64,000 bases of DNA. It comes from Nemopilema nomurai (Eukaryota > Cnidaria > Scyphozoa > Rhizostomeae > Rhizostomatidae). The notes under the pieces are model-generated. The model saw only the letters and a list, made by a program, of their open reading frames with translations. It did no database searches and had not been told where the DNA came from. A program made the translations under genes and the position numbers. This document shows, piece by piece, positions 39,276 through 52,100 of this stretch (positions within the stretch are counted from its first letter, which is position 1; each line of letters opens with the position of its first letter). Where the stretch lies: NCBI GenBank assembly GCA_003864495.1, contig ML133381.1, positions 932,743 through 996,742 on the forward strand, given 5' to 3'.

Positions 39276-42200
39276 CTATGTTACTTTGGTCGATTTATTT
39301 GGAAAGTCAGCTCTAATATCTTCATCCATCTCAATTCTCATTCTTTTTGCACCTGTTATAAACAAATGTCATTAATTTCTTGGACTTGCATTCTTGTTGC
39401 AAGGATCTGATTAAATTTTGATAAAGAAGGGTTTCAAACAGCCTCGGATAAAATCTAATATGATTTCTCTGAAAATAATACATCCCTACAAAACAAACAT
39501 TTCATAAATGATAAAATATATAAATAAATCTTGTATAAAGGCCCTCTTTTAAAATAATTGTTTGCACTTATATCTTGTTCATCTCAATCTTGAAAATGAA
39601 AATTTATAGAAAATTTAATCAAAGATTGTCTGTTAGAAAAGTATTTATTTTTATCCAAATCACCAGTTTTCAAAATTTGATTGTTATTCATCCTAAGGAT
39701 TTACATGTCCCTCATTTAGGCTTATTTTCAAACAGAAATCATTCTTTCACTTTAGTGACCAACCTTAAGTTTATTCACTGATTTAACATTTACTGAGTCA
39801 TGGAAAAATATGACAGGCAACCTAAAAATGACAAACCTTGGTCTGCACTGGAAACCGTCTGGAGCTTTGCTTTATAAATTGCCTCGTATTCCTAACAAGA
39901 ATGTTGTATGGATTCACATGGATCACATAGTAAGAATCAATGCTTCAAACAAAATTGATGCTTAAATAATAAATATGAAAGGTGTAAATACTTTTGAAAA
40001 AAACTTGTAATCTGGTTACTTTTGTTTATAAGCAAATTTTTCCCATCCAATGCAAGAGTTGCCTAAGACCTAATGAATCTTGCTTACTTTGTGGAATTTT
40101 AAAATATGTCCTATTATATTACATATAATCTTTATGTACAGTCAATAATCAATTATGTTTTATACAATCTAAGTAGACAGCCATTAATAATTTCTTTAAA
40201 GGTAAGTTTCATAAATATTATAATCAAAAACATGTGTGCAAATATTGGCTGTTTGTACCTACCAGTAATTGTTGTTTGTACAGTAAACTTGGATGCGCAC
40301 AAAGTCTTTTCCGTTGAACTAACTTGTATGCATCATTATATCCTATACCATATGTTTCCATCAGATATGCTATCATCAAAGTGGCACTAAAGAAAGAAAA
40401 AGAGTATATTTTTTCTGTATTATGTTATAAATCAAACAGGGAAACAGTGTGGAGAGTCATGTGAAATATTATCTTGAACATATTACAAATTATCAGTGTA
40501 GTAAGACCTAGTGTAGTTTCAAGTTGCTAGTCCAGGTTGGAGAGTTTTCAGTTGTTTTTAATACACCAAAAGAATGTAAAGCTTTGCTTTTACACTAAAC
40601 ACTTTTGCATTAAACACTATGACGAATGACAAACAGTGATATCTAAAACATTATGTGCTATGTCAAGCCAATGTTTAAACCAAGAAGGAATCAATCCTCA
40701 ACCTTAATGAGATTCCAGCCGTATCATGAACCAACACATGTCCTTTCAAAAGAAGCAATGTGATAATGATTAATCTATCATGTGAACATTTTACAAATTC
40801 ATACATAACAGAATACAATTTGCTTAAAAATATAAATTGCATGCAAATCAAACAAAAGTTTCATGTGTTGGCAAAGATACATTCACTGTAATCTAAGCAA
40901 AGAAACAAGTATTAAAGTGCAATTTAACACAATGCATTCTATGGACTAGGACAATTTAAAAAAATCTACTTTACATTTTCGTTTTTTCAATGTTAATAGA
41001 TGACATCAAACTGTATACAATTGTATGTTGTGCATGGGGATATTAGAAAAACACCCACATAAATTTGTCATTATTATACTTATAATCTGATCACAACAAC
41101 TGCTTTTATAGGCAAATAATTAATTTGAAAAAATTAGGAGACAGAAAAACTAACCTTGGTTCAGTAAGCAATTATCGATGAATTCTTTTACCTGATAAGC
41201 AAACTTGAATTCAAACATAATGCTACAGATTAATAAGACACACTGTCACAAATCAAAATAACCAAATTCTCTCTAAATTTGGAATAGTAATCATATAGTG
41301 CTCCAGTGGTCTTTTTGTTCTTCAATTATGTGATATAGGAACTCACAAAGGTATGTGAGTCTGGTAAAACAACAAGAAAACCAGCATTGAAAGAGAAGTT
41401 TACAGTAAGGGAAGCTTCACATTTGCTTTAAAAAACCATTGTACAAACTGTTTGAAAGAAAGTATTATCTAATATTTATAACAACTGAAACAATATAAAG
41501 TCTATATAACTTTAGTGGCTTGTTGGAGAAATGACATTTGATCTCTTTGTTCCTTTCATAAATTGTTGCCAAAAAAGGTTATCGCTTACAAGCTTACAAA
41601 TGTAAGAAGCATACCATGGGGAAATATGGGATCAATGATTCCCCAATATTTTCATTCAGGTCAATCATCATGTATCTGCAAAGAAACAAATTGTTGAAAA
41701 CAACCAAGCGCCATGGCAAGAAAATTGCACAACAGGCAGAATAAAATTTTGAAATTTCAATAATTTTGTAAATATGGCACAGCAGCTTATTCAAATAAAA
41801 TACACTGTATTCAAATAATATAATGCCATGTGTTGATAGAGGAATGAATACTAACTGTATTCTTTGTGGAAAATTTGCCTTGATTGTTTTTGCCTCCAGG
41901 GGATGTCTGACACAGACAATATGACTAATTCCTTTTTCTTGAAGGTAGCTCAGCTAGATTAAGAAGAAAGTTCATTTGAAAATAAACAAGTCTAGTTCAT
42001 ACATTATCAGAGTCATGTGATATAAAGCTCCCATACAATTGTTCATGGTTTATTGCAGCAAAAGTGAAACTTTCATATTTTTATTATTGTCTATGTCTAT
42101 TATTTACAAATAAAACTTACTTGTAATTGTTTATAATTAACAGACTTTGAACCTAGAAATATCTGGAAAACCTGTTAGCAGGTATGTAAAAGTGTAAAAC

Positions 42201-42917
42201 TTGTAAGCATAAGTGGTAATATGTATTATGTATTCCAATCTCATGATTCTTACCACAACGTACTTCGTATGTCAATATCTTATAGACAAGTTACTAAAAT
42301 GTAAGGCGTTTTATTTCAATAGAAAAGTAACTACTGATGTAAACCATTTTCTTCGTTGCCACTGCATATGATCCTAAATAAACTCCAGGCAAAATCTCCT
42401 ATGAGCGGAAGAAGAATAATAAAATGACAAATGATGAAAACATTTCATAGTAAATAAATGTAAATGTTTCGAGAAGTTAAACTCATTGTGATTGCTAAAG
42501 CTTTAACAGTTAAATATATGTAAAAAAATAAAACCCAACCTGCATTTCTCTTCTCATTGAATAGTTCCATTCCTGGAAGTGAAATAAAAAACTTGCCTGG
42601 ATATTTGCTGTATGTACGAAATTCAGCACTAAATAACTAGGCATTTAATTCGTAATAAATCCTGCCTAAAAAACTCTTCGAAACTTTAACAAGAGTGGAA
42701 CCAAATTGGTGAAGTAGTTTCCCATAGTAGTGAGCAACTTCTGTTGAAAATAGAGGTCAGAGGGTAAGAGTGAATGTTGGCCGTGGAAATTGTCTGTGTG
42801 CTTTCAAAGATAGCTTCATTGAAAAGTCAAATAGAGGCAAAATACATAATCGCTTGAGGAGTCCATTTCCGGCACTTGTGGAAACTGAATGCTTGGAGTT
42901 TCTTCTTCATCGTCCAT
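39276..42917 (-). CDS. STYX: STYX-type pseudophosphatase (dead dual-specificity phosphatase)
   Basis: Minus-strand exons: 42846-42917, 42540-42572, 42345-42398, 41856-41953, 41615-41675, 41155-41191, 40703-40742, 40289-40386, 40078 down to about 40053, 39837-39891 and 39276-39352. Landmarks match STYX: WNYSMRREMQ, EILPGVYLGSY, KGISHIVCVRHP, VKEFIDNCLL and ATLMIAYLMETYG. EYEAIYKAKL and the terminal KRMRIEMDED also match. STYX has a dual-specificity phosphatase fold without activity; in mammals it binds ERK1/2 and F-box proteins. The signature HCxxGxxRS reads HDTAGISLS (124-132), so both the catalytic Cys and Arg are replaced. The ninth exon (NSLGLRQLL) has no clear GT donor, so its end is uncertain; reading on gives a stop after about ten codons. 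Total length is about 218. The gene starts 212 bp from KIF6 on the other strand. Confidence 0.88.
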
Positions 42918-43129
42918 GATGTCACCCTCTAAATAATCAGTTCATTTCCAGACATCTTCATGTTTTAGTTTGTTTACAAAATGGTCCAACTATTGGATCG
43001 AGGCATTGCAGCCTCGTTATAGATGCTTGTTGCTCTGTTTACTAGTTTTCAACATGGATGCCAACTGAACAAAATGCACAGGCAGAGTTTGTCATAACCC
43101 GTACCGAATACTGAGGATTAAAAAGGAGA
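42918..43129. promoter_or_regulatory. Short bidirectional promoter region between STYX and KIF6
   Basis: Only 212 bases separate the divergent start codons of STYX (42917) and KIF6 (43130), so both transcripts must start within or very near it. No TATA box is evident. Sharing of regulation is inferred from the spacing. Confidence 0.6.
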
Positions 43130-46100
43130 ATGGTAAAACAGACAATCCAGATATTTTGCAGGCTAAAGCCGAGTTCGAGCTCTGCAAGTCAGGTAGGAAT
43201 GTTATTTGTTGTTGACGAAGATTGTTTGCCGCCGTCTACTTGCTGAATGATCAATGTCATCAATCAAGAGCATGCTAGCATGTCAATGCAATTTTGCAAT
43301 TGCAGCATGAATTTAAAATTGAGTGACTTGGCTTTTAAAATTTGAAAATAATAGGACGAAAGATAAAATGGAACGAGAGAAAACATTGTGTGTCAGGCTC
43401 AATTAGTGTCAGGTCTGTAAAGAGTGCCTGTTTTCTCTCCGTGAACAGCTGCACAGTATGGACTAGCCTTGAAGATCAGCTGTTTAAATGATACCCTGTT
43501 GAAATCATTTAGTTAAAAAACACATACACTACAGATGTAATAGATGCTTTGCACTTTATTTAAACGAATGTTGCAACACCAATATTTTCACTATTGCTGT
43601 TTTTCATGTGTTTCTAAAACAATGCAGCTTTGGTTATTTTCCTACCTTTGCATACTCGGAGTTGTGTTGCACAAAAAGTCTTTTGAGCAGGAGAAAATTG
43701 TCTTTCCGCTATTTCTTGCCATTCTAAGATAATGCTAACTTCATCGTGAAATGCAATGCAAGAAATTCTGCAATCAGTAGCTGTGCTTGAAAAAAGTGTT
43801 TTCTAATATAAACTTGAAAGGTCTCAATGAATGTTAAGTCTTGGTACATAAATTCAATATTTTTGTTGCTGCTTATAAACTTTTATTTTTTTGTACAGCT
43901 TTTTGAAGTTGATGATGAGGATGTAGAAAAACCAATAGTAACCTTTCGCGTCCCCAAAGACTTGGCCAGTGGCCTTGTTAACAACAAAAAGGAAGCATAC
44001 AAATTCAGGTAAAAGTTTTGAAATTTGAATTTCAAATTTCATGCATTTTTAATTTTGTGATGTTTCTTAACCAATGTTTTAGAAACTTTGGAAGACTGCT
44101 TTGAAATACCATATGTTTTTATTGCCATTTTGGCATTAAACATGGAAGGGTGTTAAGATTTGCATTGCAGGTCCTCAACATCAAATGCCTTACAACTTTT
44201 TATACCACTGAAATTCAATGTTAGTTGTATTTTCTAGAGATGAATTTATAAGACCCTATTTCTGTCATGTTTTAGGAAACATATGCCTTCAAATATGCAA
44301 TCTATTGGCTATAGGCAATAGGCTAAAGACCTCAAGTTTCATAATGGCCCCTCTAGAACCAAACATGACCATCCCTTTATATTAAATTGAAACAAGACAT
44401 AACCCCTTGTTGTAGTGATGTGTGCACCATTCACACTTTAGGTTGTTGCTTGGTCACAATAATTAGGAATATGTTGTAAACTTGATTAATTTTTGGATAA
44501 TGGGACATTTCATTTCAGATCATCAAACTGACACTGATCACCCAACATTTAGCTAATTTTTCTTGCAGAACGTAGACCTCTACCATAAGAAGATATTAAC
44601 ATGAACATATCCTCTAAAAATTCTCTCAGGCTTAAGAGTGATGTGAACAGTTGCATAATATTTATGTTACAGCAATTTGATTTATTCATTAACTTTACAC
44701 TGTTAACTTAATGCACTTCAAACACACATATATATATATTTTATGCCAAATTAACTGTATAGAGAGCTTTAATTAGAAATCAGTTTTTGCTAACTTTTAA
44801 AGTGTTTCCTTCCCCCTAACTATCAACTTTAAATAAAGTTCAGAAAATGTTTTGGATGTCTTGTCTTTGATTGTTAAAGATATAAGTGGGAACCTAGTTT
44901 GGCTAAAGGCTGAACCAGAAACTCAAATATTGAAGTTAATTTTTTATGTTTTTAAGTATAATTTATTTCTTGCCATTGTATTGCACAATTCCATAATTAT
45001 GAGCTCATTACTAATTTTTAATCAAAGCTTGGCTTTTCTTTTAGATTTAATCAGGTATTTGAACAGAATGCAAAGCAAGAAGAAGTATTTGATGTTATAT
45101 CTAAGCCAGTTATTGAAAAGTAAGTCTTACAATATATAAAAAGCAGTATTCTTCAAAAGCAAAATGAAATGCTTGTCAAAATTGAAGCAAGTTTATAAGG
45201 TGGTAGTGCTGTTGTTTGAACTTGTATCCTCTGGAGCAGATCTTTGAGATAGAGGGCATATTTATAATATCGATCAATCTTAACCTCCAGTAGATCAGTA
45301 GTGGAAGAAAAAATTAATTTTAATAATTTCTATTTGAACAAGTACAGAGGGTGCTTAATAACATCTATTAGTGTAGAACCTGAGCTATTTTGTTAAGCAC
45401 TCCAAATTCGAAGTACTTGGATTACAACATGTCAAGAGAAAGATTAGCTTGATAGTTTTGTTAATGTTTTAGTGCCAAAAATGTTTTTCAAATGTTAAAG
45501 ACATTTGGGGAAGGTTCTTTAGGGGAAGAGTAGCCAGATTTTTTCCTGTCACGTTGCGAAGAACAAAACATGTTAGTTGAAAAACTGTTCAAGAGTAAGA
45601 GGGCTGGTAATAATATTTGAATTCTTTTCGTTCAAGTGTCCTCTCTGGATATAACGGAACTATTTTTGCATATGGACAGGTAAGCATTTAATAGCTATAA
45701 TATTTGTCTTAACACTTAAATTTCAAAGCCAGAATGTGGTATTCAGAAAAAGATGGTTTGTGAGAGTCAGAAAAAGTGTGATGAAGCAGCTTGAATTAAA
45801 TCTGTTTGCTTGAAACATAGTTTTGGCAGAAAACTGTTGATTTAGTTTTCTCTCTTCTGTTTATATTTTGTATTTGTGCCATGGCTCAGTTTGATTCGTT
45901 TATCTTCTTTCAAATTATTTTTAATGTTTCCTGGATTTTGACCATGAAAGTAGAACGGGCCATAATTAAATTATTCAGGAAGCAGGCATTTAATTTTTGG
46001 CAGCTTTTAAAGTTTGAAGGTATCCGTAACAACCAAAAGTCTCATTTATTGCCTGTTGAATTGATATATTCCTTTTTTGTGTAGACTGGCTCTGGTAAAA

Positions 46101-49100
46101 CGTTCACAATAACTGGCGGAGCAGAGCGTTATGCAGACAGAGGAATCATACCGCGAAGCTTGTCCTACATTTTTAGTTACTACGAGGCTGTGAGTGACAT
46201 ATCCTTTTGTCTAAGATATCATTGCCTTTTTCTATTGGTGTACTAGTGAAGATATTATACCCAGTCTATTATGCACTGTATAGGTCTTTCAAGTTTTTAT
46301 GTTTGGATGTCGTTAATCGACACACCAGAGTTATCTTTGCTTCCAATTATTCTCTTGTTTTAGTGTCCTTTTTATTCGTACTCTTTTCGGCCAGACGACT
46401 AAAAATTTAGTGTTTGGCTTCCCTTTCATTAAACCCGATCGCACCCAGCTCTAGTCTTGTTTCTTCAGAACTCGAACCTCGAGTACAGTACGCACATCTC
46501 ATACTTGGAGATTTACAATGAAAGTGGCTATGACCTTCTGGATCCGAGGCACGAAGCGGCCAAGTTAGAAGATTTGCCGTGAGTATATCACTGTCGATCT
46601 GTGAATACCCTTGTTTTTTGCATGTAAAATTCAGATTAATATTTAAGATATATTTTGGAGTTAAAATGCTACAGGTAGGTTCTCTGTGATCCATGAAGTT
46701 TTAATATTAGACTAAGCAATAAAGTGGGCGGAAGGATAGGTTTTGGAGAAATTGACTGATCGATCATGTTTTATTATTTGTTGTTCAACGATTCACCTTT
46801 TTAGACTTTGACACCGTAAAGACATAAAGAAGATTTTGATTCGAATTCAGTTTTATTTTACTAAGAAAGTGCCTCCATCGATTTTAGCCTATTCATGAAA
46901 AATGAAACAGCCCATGAAAAATGGTTTGTATGACTACCCATCTCTCTCTTGTATTATAGAAAGGTAAACCTCTTAGAAGACAGCGATGGCAATATACATC
47001 TAAGGAATCTCTCAGTGCATCCTGCACACAGCGAGGAAGATGGTAATTCGTCTCGATTACTTTTTCTTTTTTGCTTCATTAATTGTTTAAGTTATATTTT
47101 TTTATTGAGTTGTAGCCAAGTAATGTGCTGTCATTTTATAAGCACTTTGGTAGGGGGAAATTATTTAGCTGCAATGTTCAATGCGCTTTCATATGGTTAT
47201 CCCCCCCAAATATTTAAATGCTCGAGTAAACTTATATATCTTTTTGTCTTTCTGGCTCTCGACAGATCTGATGTTTTTGAATACCTTGATATCAGTTTCT
47301 GTTTAAATAGAGTTCAAGAATTTGATCTGATTTACCTGTGCCTTTTCGTGTCTTAGCCTTGAACCTTCTCTTTCTGGGTGACACAAACCGAATGATTGCT
47401 GAGGTATGACTCTCTCCCATTTCGAAATATTTTCTTTTAGTTAGTTGTCATATTTATATGTTTCGCATACTCGTTATAAGTAGAAAATCAACATATTGAT
47501 AATTGCATTTCCCTCATTCAAAGCAACTTTTGCTCTGACTTCTCAAGTTGAAATCTAGAAAGCCAAATCACTGTTTGATTATTACAAAGGCACGGTATCT
47601 TTCTCATTTTTGCAAAATTTTCAAATCCAAGTACCAGTGCTTAACAATGTTATGAATACACTTTTATCGAAGTGACGTCAGCTATCTGAAAGGTGCTCTA
47701 ATTTGACGATTTGCTCTCTAGACACCGATGAATCAAGCTTCAACACGATCTCACTGCATCTTCACGATTCACATAACAATGAAAGATCCTTCTTCGGCCA
47801 CCATTCGACGAGCGAAGCTCCATCTTGTTGATCTGGCAGGGTATGATATGATCACAATATTTATTCACTTGCAATTTTTGACCGCTCCTTGTTACATTTA
47901 CGTCTATAGATTTTGGTATATTATGCTATTCTTGTCGAGTGTCTAATCTATCTTTAACTGTTAACACTCTTTCCAAGTCCAGATAATGGCAATCCTTCTT
48001 TGCATTCATGTTTGGGTCATTTTTGTCACTTTTCTTAGGTCAGAACGGGTTAGCAAGACTGGTGTTATTGGCACTCTTTTGAGTGAAGCAAAGTACATTA
48101 ACCTCTCGCTTCATTTTCTGGAACAAGTATGTACTGCTTAATTGTTTTTGTATATCTGTAGTTCATTTGATCTCAATCAAGGCAGCACAAGAACAATAAA
48201 CAAAACCTGGACCAACTTCACAGCAGATGAATTGAGGTGAAATTTCGGGAAAGGCTTTGAAACAGTTTTAAACGTCGTGACAGAATGCTCCAATCGGGTG
48301 ATATAGGTCAAGCCAATGCCAGTATCCAATAGCCGTATTAATGTCAGAATCATTCTTTACCAAACGGAGCACATGCCACAACTTCTAATCGTAGAGGGCG
48401 AAAGCAGTTCTTTACTTAATGATTTTTAAAAAATCTGTGATAATTTTCGTATGCATTCAAAGTATTTCAAAAGAATGTTGAAGTTATTCCTCGTTGCTAT
48501 TCTTTTTTAGGTTATTATCGCCCTGTCGGAAAAGTCTCGTTCCCACATTCCATATAGAAACAGCATGATGACCTCGGTTCTGCGGGACAGGTACATCTTG
48601 GCACCACATTTGGATACTAAAATAGCCAATGTCACACGTTATGCTAGCCTATTTCGTGAGATTGTCTCCTCGAAAAACAGGAATAGCTCCCACTTGATTA
48701 CACCCTGACTCGTCTATATTCATTAGCCCAGGGGCAAGTGACATTGAAATATCAATTCCAAGAACTGAATCACCTTTCGCCATTTTGTTTGTTGACATGT
48801 AACATATACTATGCACAAATCTTTTAAAACACTCACTACTAGTTTTAAAAATACTTTGTGATCTCATAAAATTCTACAAGAAGCACCTTGTTTCTTAATT
48901 ACTGGTCCAAGAATCCCATTCAGATTATTGCCCTTGATCTTGCTATTTACATCTTGCAATCTATCGATTTGCCATATTTGAAATCCCTGTGTCTGAATGT
49001 GTATCAGGGATTCCAGGCTAATGGCGGGAAACGTTTGCAGTTGTGTTGTCAAGGTTCTGATTCTCCCTTATTGCGTCCTTTTTTCGCCAATTTTCGCCAC

Positions 49101-52100
49101 AGAATCGAAAACACAGTTTCGAAATACTGATCTGATCGCAGTATGTTGCCATTTCGAGGGCTGCTCGCTTTATCTTTTTTGCTTTCAGTCTGGGCGGAAA
49201 TTGTATGACGACGATGATTGCAACATGCTCAGTCGAAAGGAAAAATATAGATGTAAGCAATTATTATTTAGAGCAGCAGTTTTTCTTCCCTTTACATTTT
49301 GATGGGATGAATCACCCTACCGATGATGACTTTTTGTCTCTCATGGCACAATTACGATAGATTTATTTATTTATAAATAAAAAAATGGAGGTTAAATCTT
49401 TAATTCATCTTCCAGTATGTACATTCTATCAATTTCCCAAGTTATCCCTATATGTAATTGTACTTTTTGAGATGCATTTATCATTCTTTGTTTCTGTGAG
49501 CTAATTAAATGGAAACCTATAATCAAATTGAGCCGTTTGATAAAACTTTGTTGCAGGAGTCAATATCGACCTGTCGATTTGCACAACGAGTTGCGATGAT
49601 TAAGAATGATGCGATCTTGAACGAAGAACTGGACCCGAAACTGGTGAGGAATCTTCCAAATGCATCCTTGTTATGTTTCGTGCCTTGATCATTTTTAAAA
49701 CAACAATCTGTACTTGTTCTTTAATCATTTCTAGGTGATTGAGAGGTTGAAGCGAGAAATCCAGCAGCTGAAAGATGAACTAGCCATGTCAACAGGGGTT
49801 GAGTACGATGGAGAACTAACGGAAGAAGACAGAAAACGGTTTGTTTTATAGACGTTCCATTTTAAAATTTTTACAGCCGAATTTTTTTTGCAGTCTACAT
49901 TTTTAAAACTTCTATATTCGCAGCATTAATTCATCTCTTACTTTCATCATAAACAATTCCTGTTTGGTGCCCATGGAAATCTGGATACAAATGGTCCCAC
50001 TCTGCTATGCATGTGGTAGCAGTCATTCGTAGCCTGACTTCTTAATATATGTAGCACTCATTTCCTTTCAGTTTATTAGAAATCGTAAGAGTCTTCTTGG
50101 AAGATCGTGACCCGGAAGCGGTCTTGTCGGTCGGTGCTGACATGCGCAAAATTAATCACTGTTTTTCCTTACTGCGGGTATGTAGCGACAATTTTTCGTT
50201 GTTACAAAAAACTGTTCTCTTTTATGTGGTTGTCAATTTTTGAATCCTCTCTATTCCTTTTTGACTCGATTAACCTTCCACTCCAATTTTTATTATTGCA
50301 AAACTGAGAAATTTTTGTTTTATGCACACACTCTCTCTCTATATATACCTTACATAGTCACGTGAGCTGAAGTCATGTGCATTATTTATGGCTATGTCCT
50401 TACGTTTTTATAATGTACTCCTCTAGAATCTATTGCTTTAATTCTCCTTCTTGCATTTTATTAATATAAGCGATTGATCGATGCTAATTTATGCGTAACT
50501 TTATTTTGCAAGGGACTCTATTTTTCCATAGGATGGGATTTTTAAAATAGCAATTCAATGGAATAAAGTAGATAAGCGATGAAAACGGGACGGCCTTTGA
50601 TTATCCATTTCACGGAACGGTCTTTTAGTTCTTTTTTCGTTATTTCTTCAGGACTTCTATCACGAAAAAGAAGTTGAAGCAAAGCAGTTGATCGACACGG
50701 AACCAAGGTACGTCTACTCCACATTGCCAATGTTCGTCGAATTGAAATGTTTTGAGATTGCGTGAACAGTACCCATGATCGCAAAATTTTAAGTAAAAAA
50801 TACTATTCAACTGAAAATAGCGTAAACAGTTTATAACACCAAAATCTCTTTATCTAATCATCTAATATTTAAGAGATTTTCACTAATTGACAAGTGCACT
50901 AATAGCTGAGATGTGGCTTGAGAATTTTGTTAGAGGATTTTGAAGAGTTGTATCATGTGTAAGAAATGCTTTAAGTCATAAATGCGTTCTTTTTATGAAT
51001 ATATATGTTTTCATATTAGAGAAGAAAGCCTAGTTCCGGATCGATCAGAAAGTAATTACCTTGCGAATGTGACCGAAGTCAAAAAGCTTAGAGAGCTAAT
51101 TTTACAAAGAGACAATGAAATAAGTATCTTTTCCTTAAATTATTTAATTTGAGAATGAATTCATATTTGTTGTTTCATAAACCTGTCTGTTCATATTGTC
51201 CCCTTGTCAAACTTTTGTTTCTGTCATGTTTCCGAGCTAAACTCCGCATGCTGTCACTTTTTGCACCCTGTAGACCCACGGTGCTTCTCCTGCAAGTTGA
51301 AAACCTTAAGTAATTCATCAGATATTCTCGTGAATATGTTGAGAAAAGAAAAGCAGCATTCTTCAACTTCCAAACGAAGCATCGATTCTTTCGCAAACGG
51401 TGCAAGAATGAGCTCTGATCTTGCTTCTCGAGAAACAAGAAGCAGAGGTTTTGCCTCAGACAGTGACCAATCTGTTGATGACAGAATGGAAAACAGGGAG
51501 CAGGTGTCATCAGGGAAACCCCATAGGACGAGGGAAGTCTATGAAAGCAGAGAAGCTTTGGCGGATGAGGTTTGTCAAGAGCTCAAAATCAAGTTTCTTT
51601 TTTAATACTTTTGTTTTTTACTTTAATTCTCTTTCATATTTGGATATTTATGTTTTTTCTTCTGTCAGTGTGTGATTTTCCGGTGTTAAGTCCTTCTTGA
51701 AAATAAAGGAACCTTTTTGTTAGTTCTTTAGTTTGTGATTGACACACAAGTGCACCTGATATTGTATACTCATTTCATGATCATGACATGTCGTGAATAC
51801 TTAACTGTTTGTACTCCTGATTGTTGCAATGTTGTTGCCATTTGGCACTATACAATACCATATCATCATTTCCAATTTTAAAGAGGTTAGCTTTTCTAAA
51901 GTTAGTTTAGAGACTTCAAATACCAAGGGAATGATCTCATGGAGTCTGTGGTCAAAACATTTCAATATAGAGCAGGCATTCCGAAGATAAATGCAAAAGC
52001 ATGTTCAATCTCAGCCTTTTGGTTGAAATTGGCCAAGCTTACTTACTATTGAAACATGCATTGAATGTTAATGAATCTTATATTTTATAATAAAAAGTTC

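Noticed and set aside
42918..43129. RFX X-box in the STYX/KIF6 promoter, expected for a ciliary gene
   Set aside because: The nearest match around 43052-43072 has poor half-site spacing and would not pass a motif threshold by eye.
44725..44741. Short (AT)n stretch
   Set aside because: A brief simple repeat in an intron with no sign of expansion or function.
48997..49302. Open frame starting MCIRDS, which recalls a sequencing-adapter translation
   Set aside because: The underlying DNA (ATGTGTATCAGGGATTCC) differs from the transposase adapter and is continuous with normal intron sequence; the resemblance is chance.
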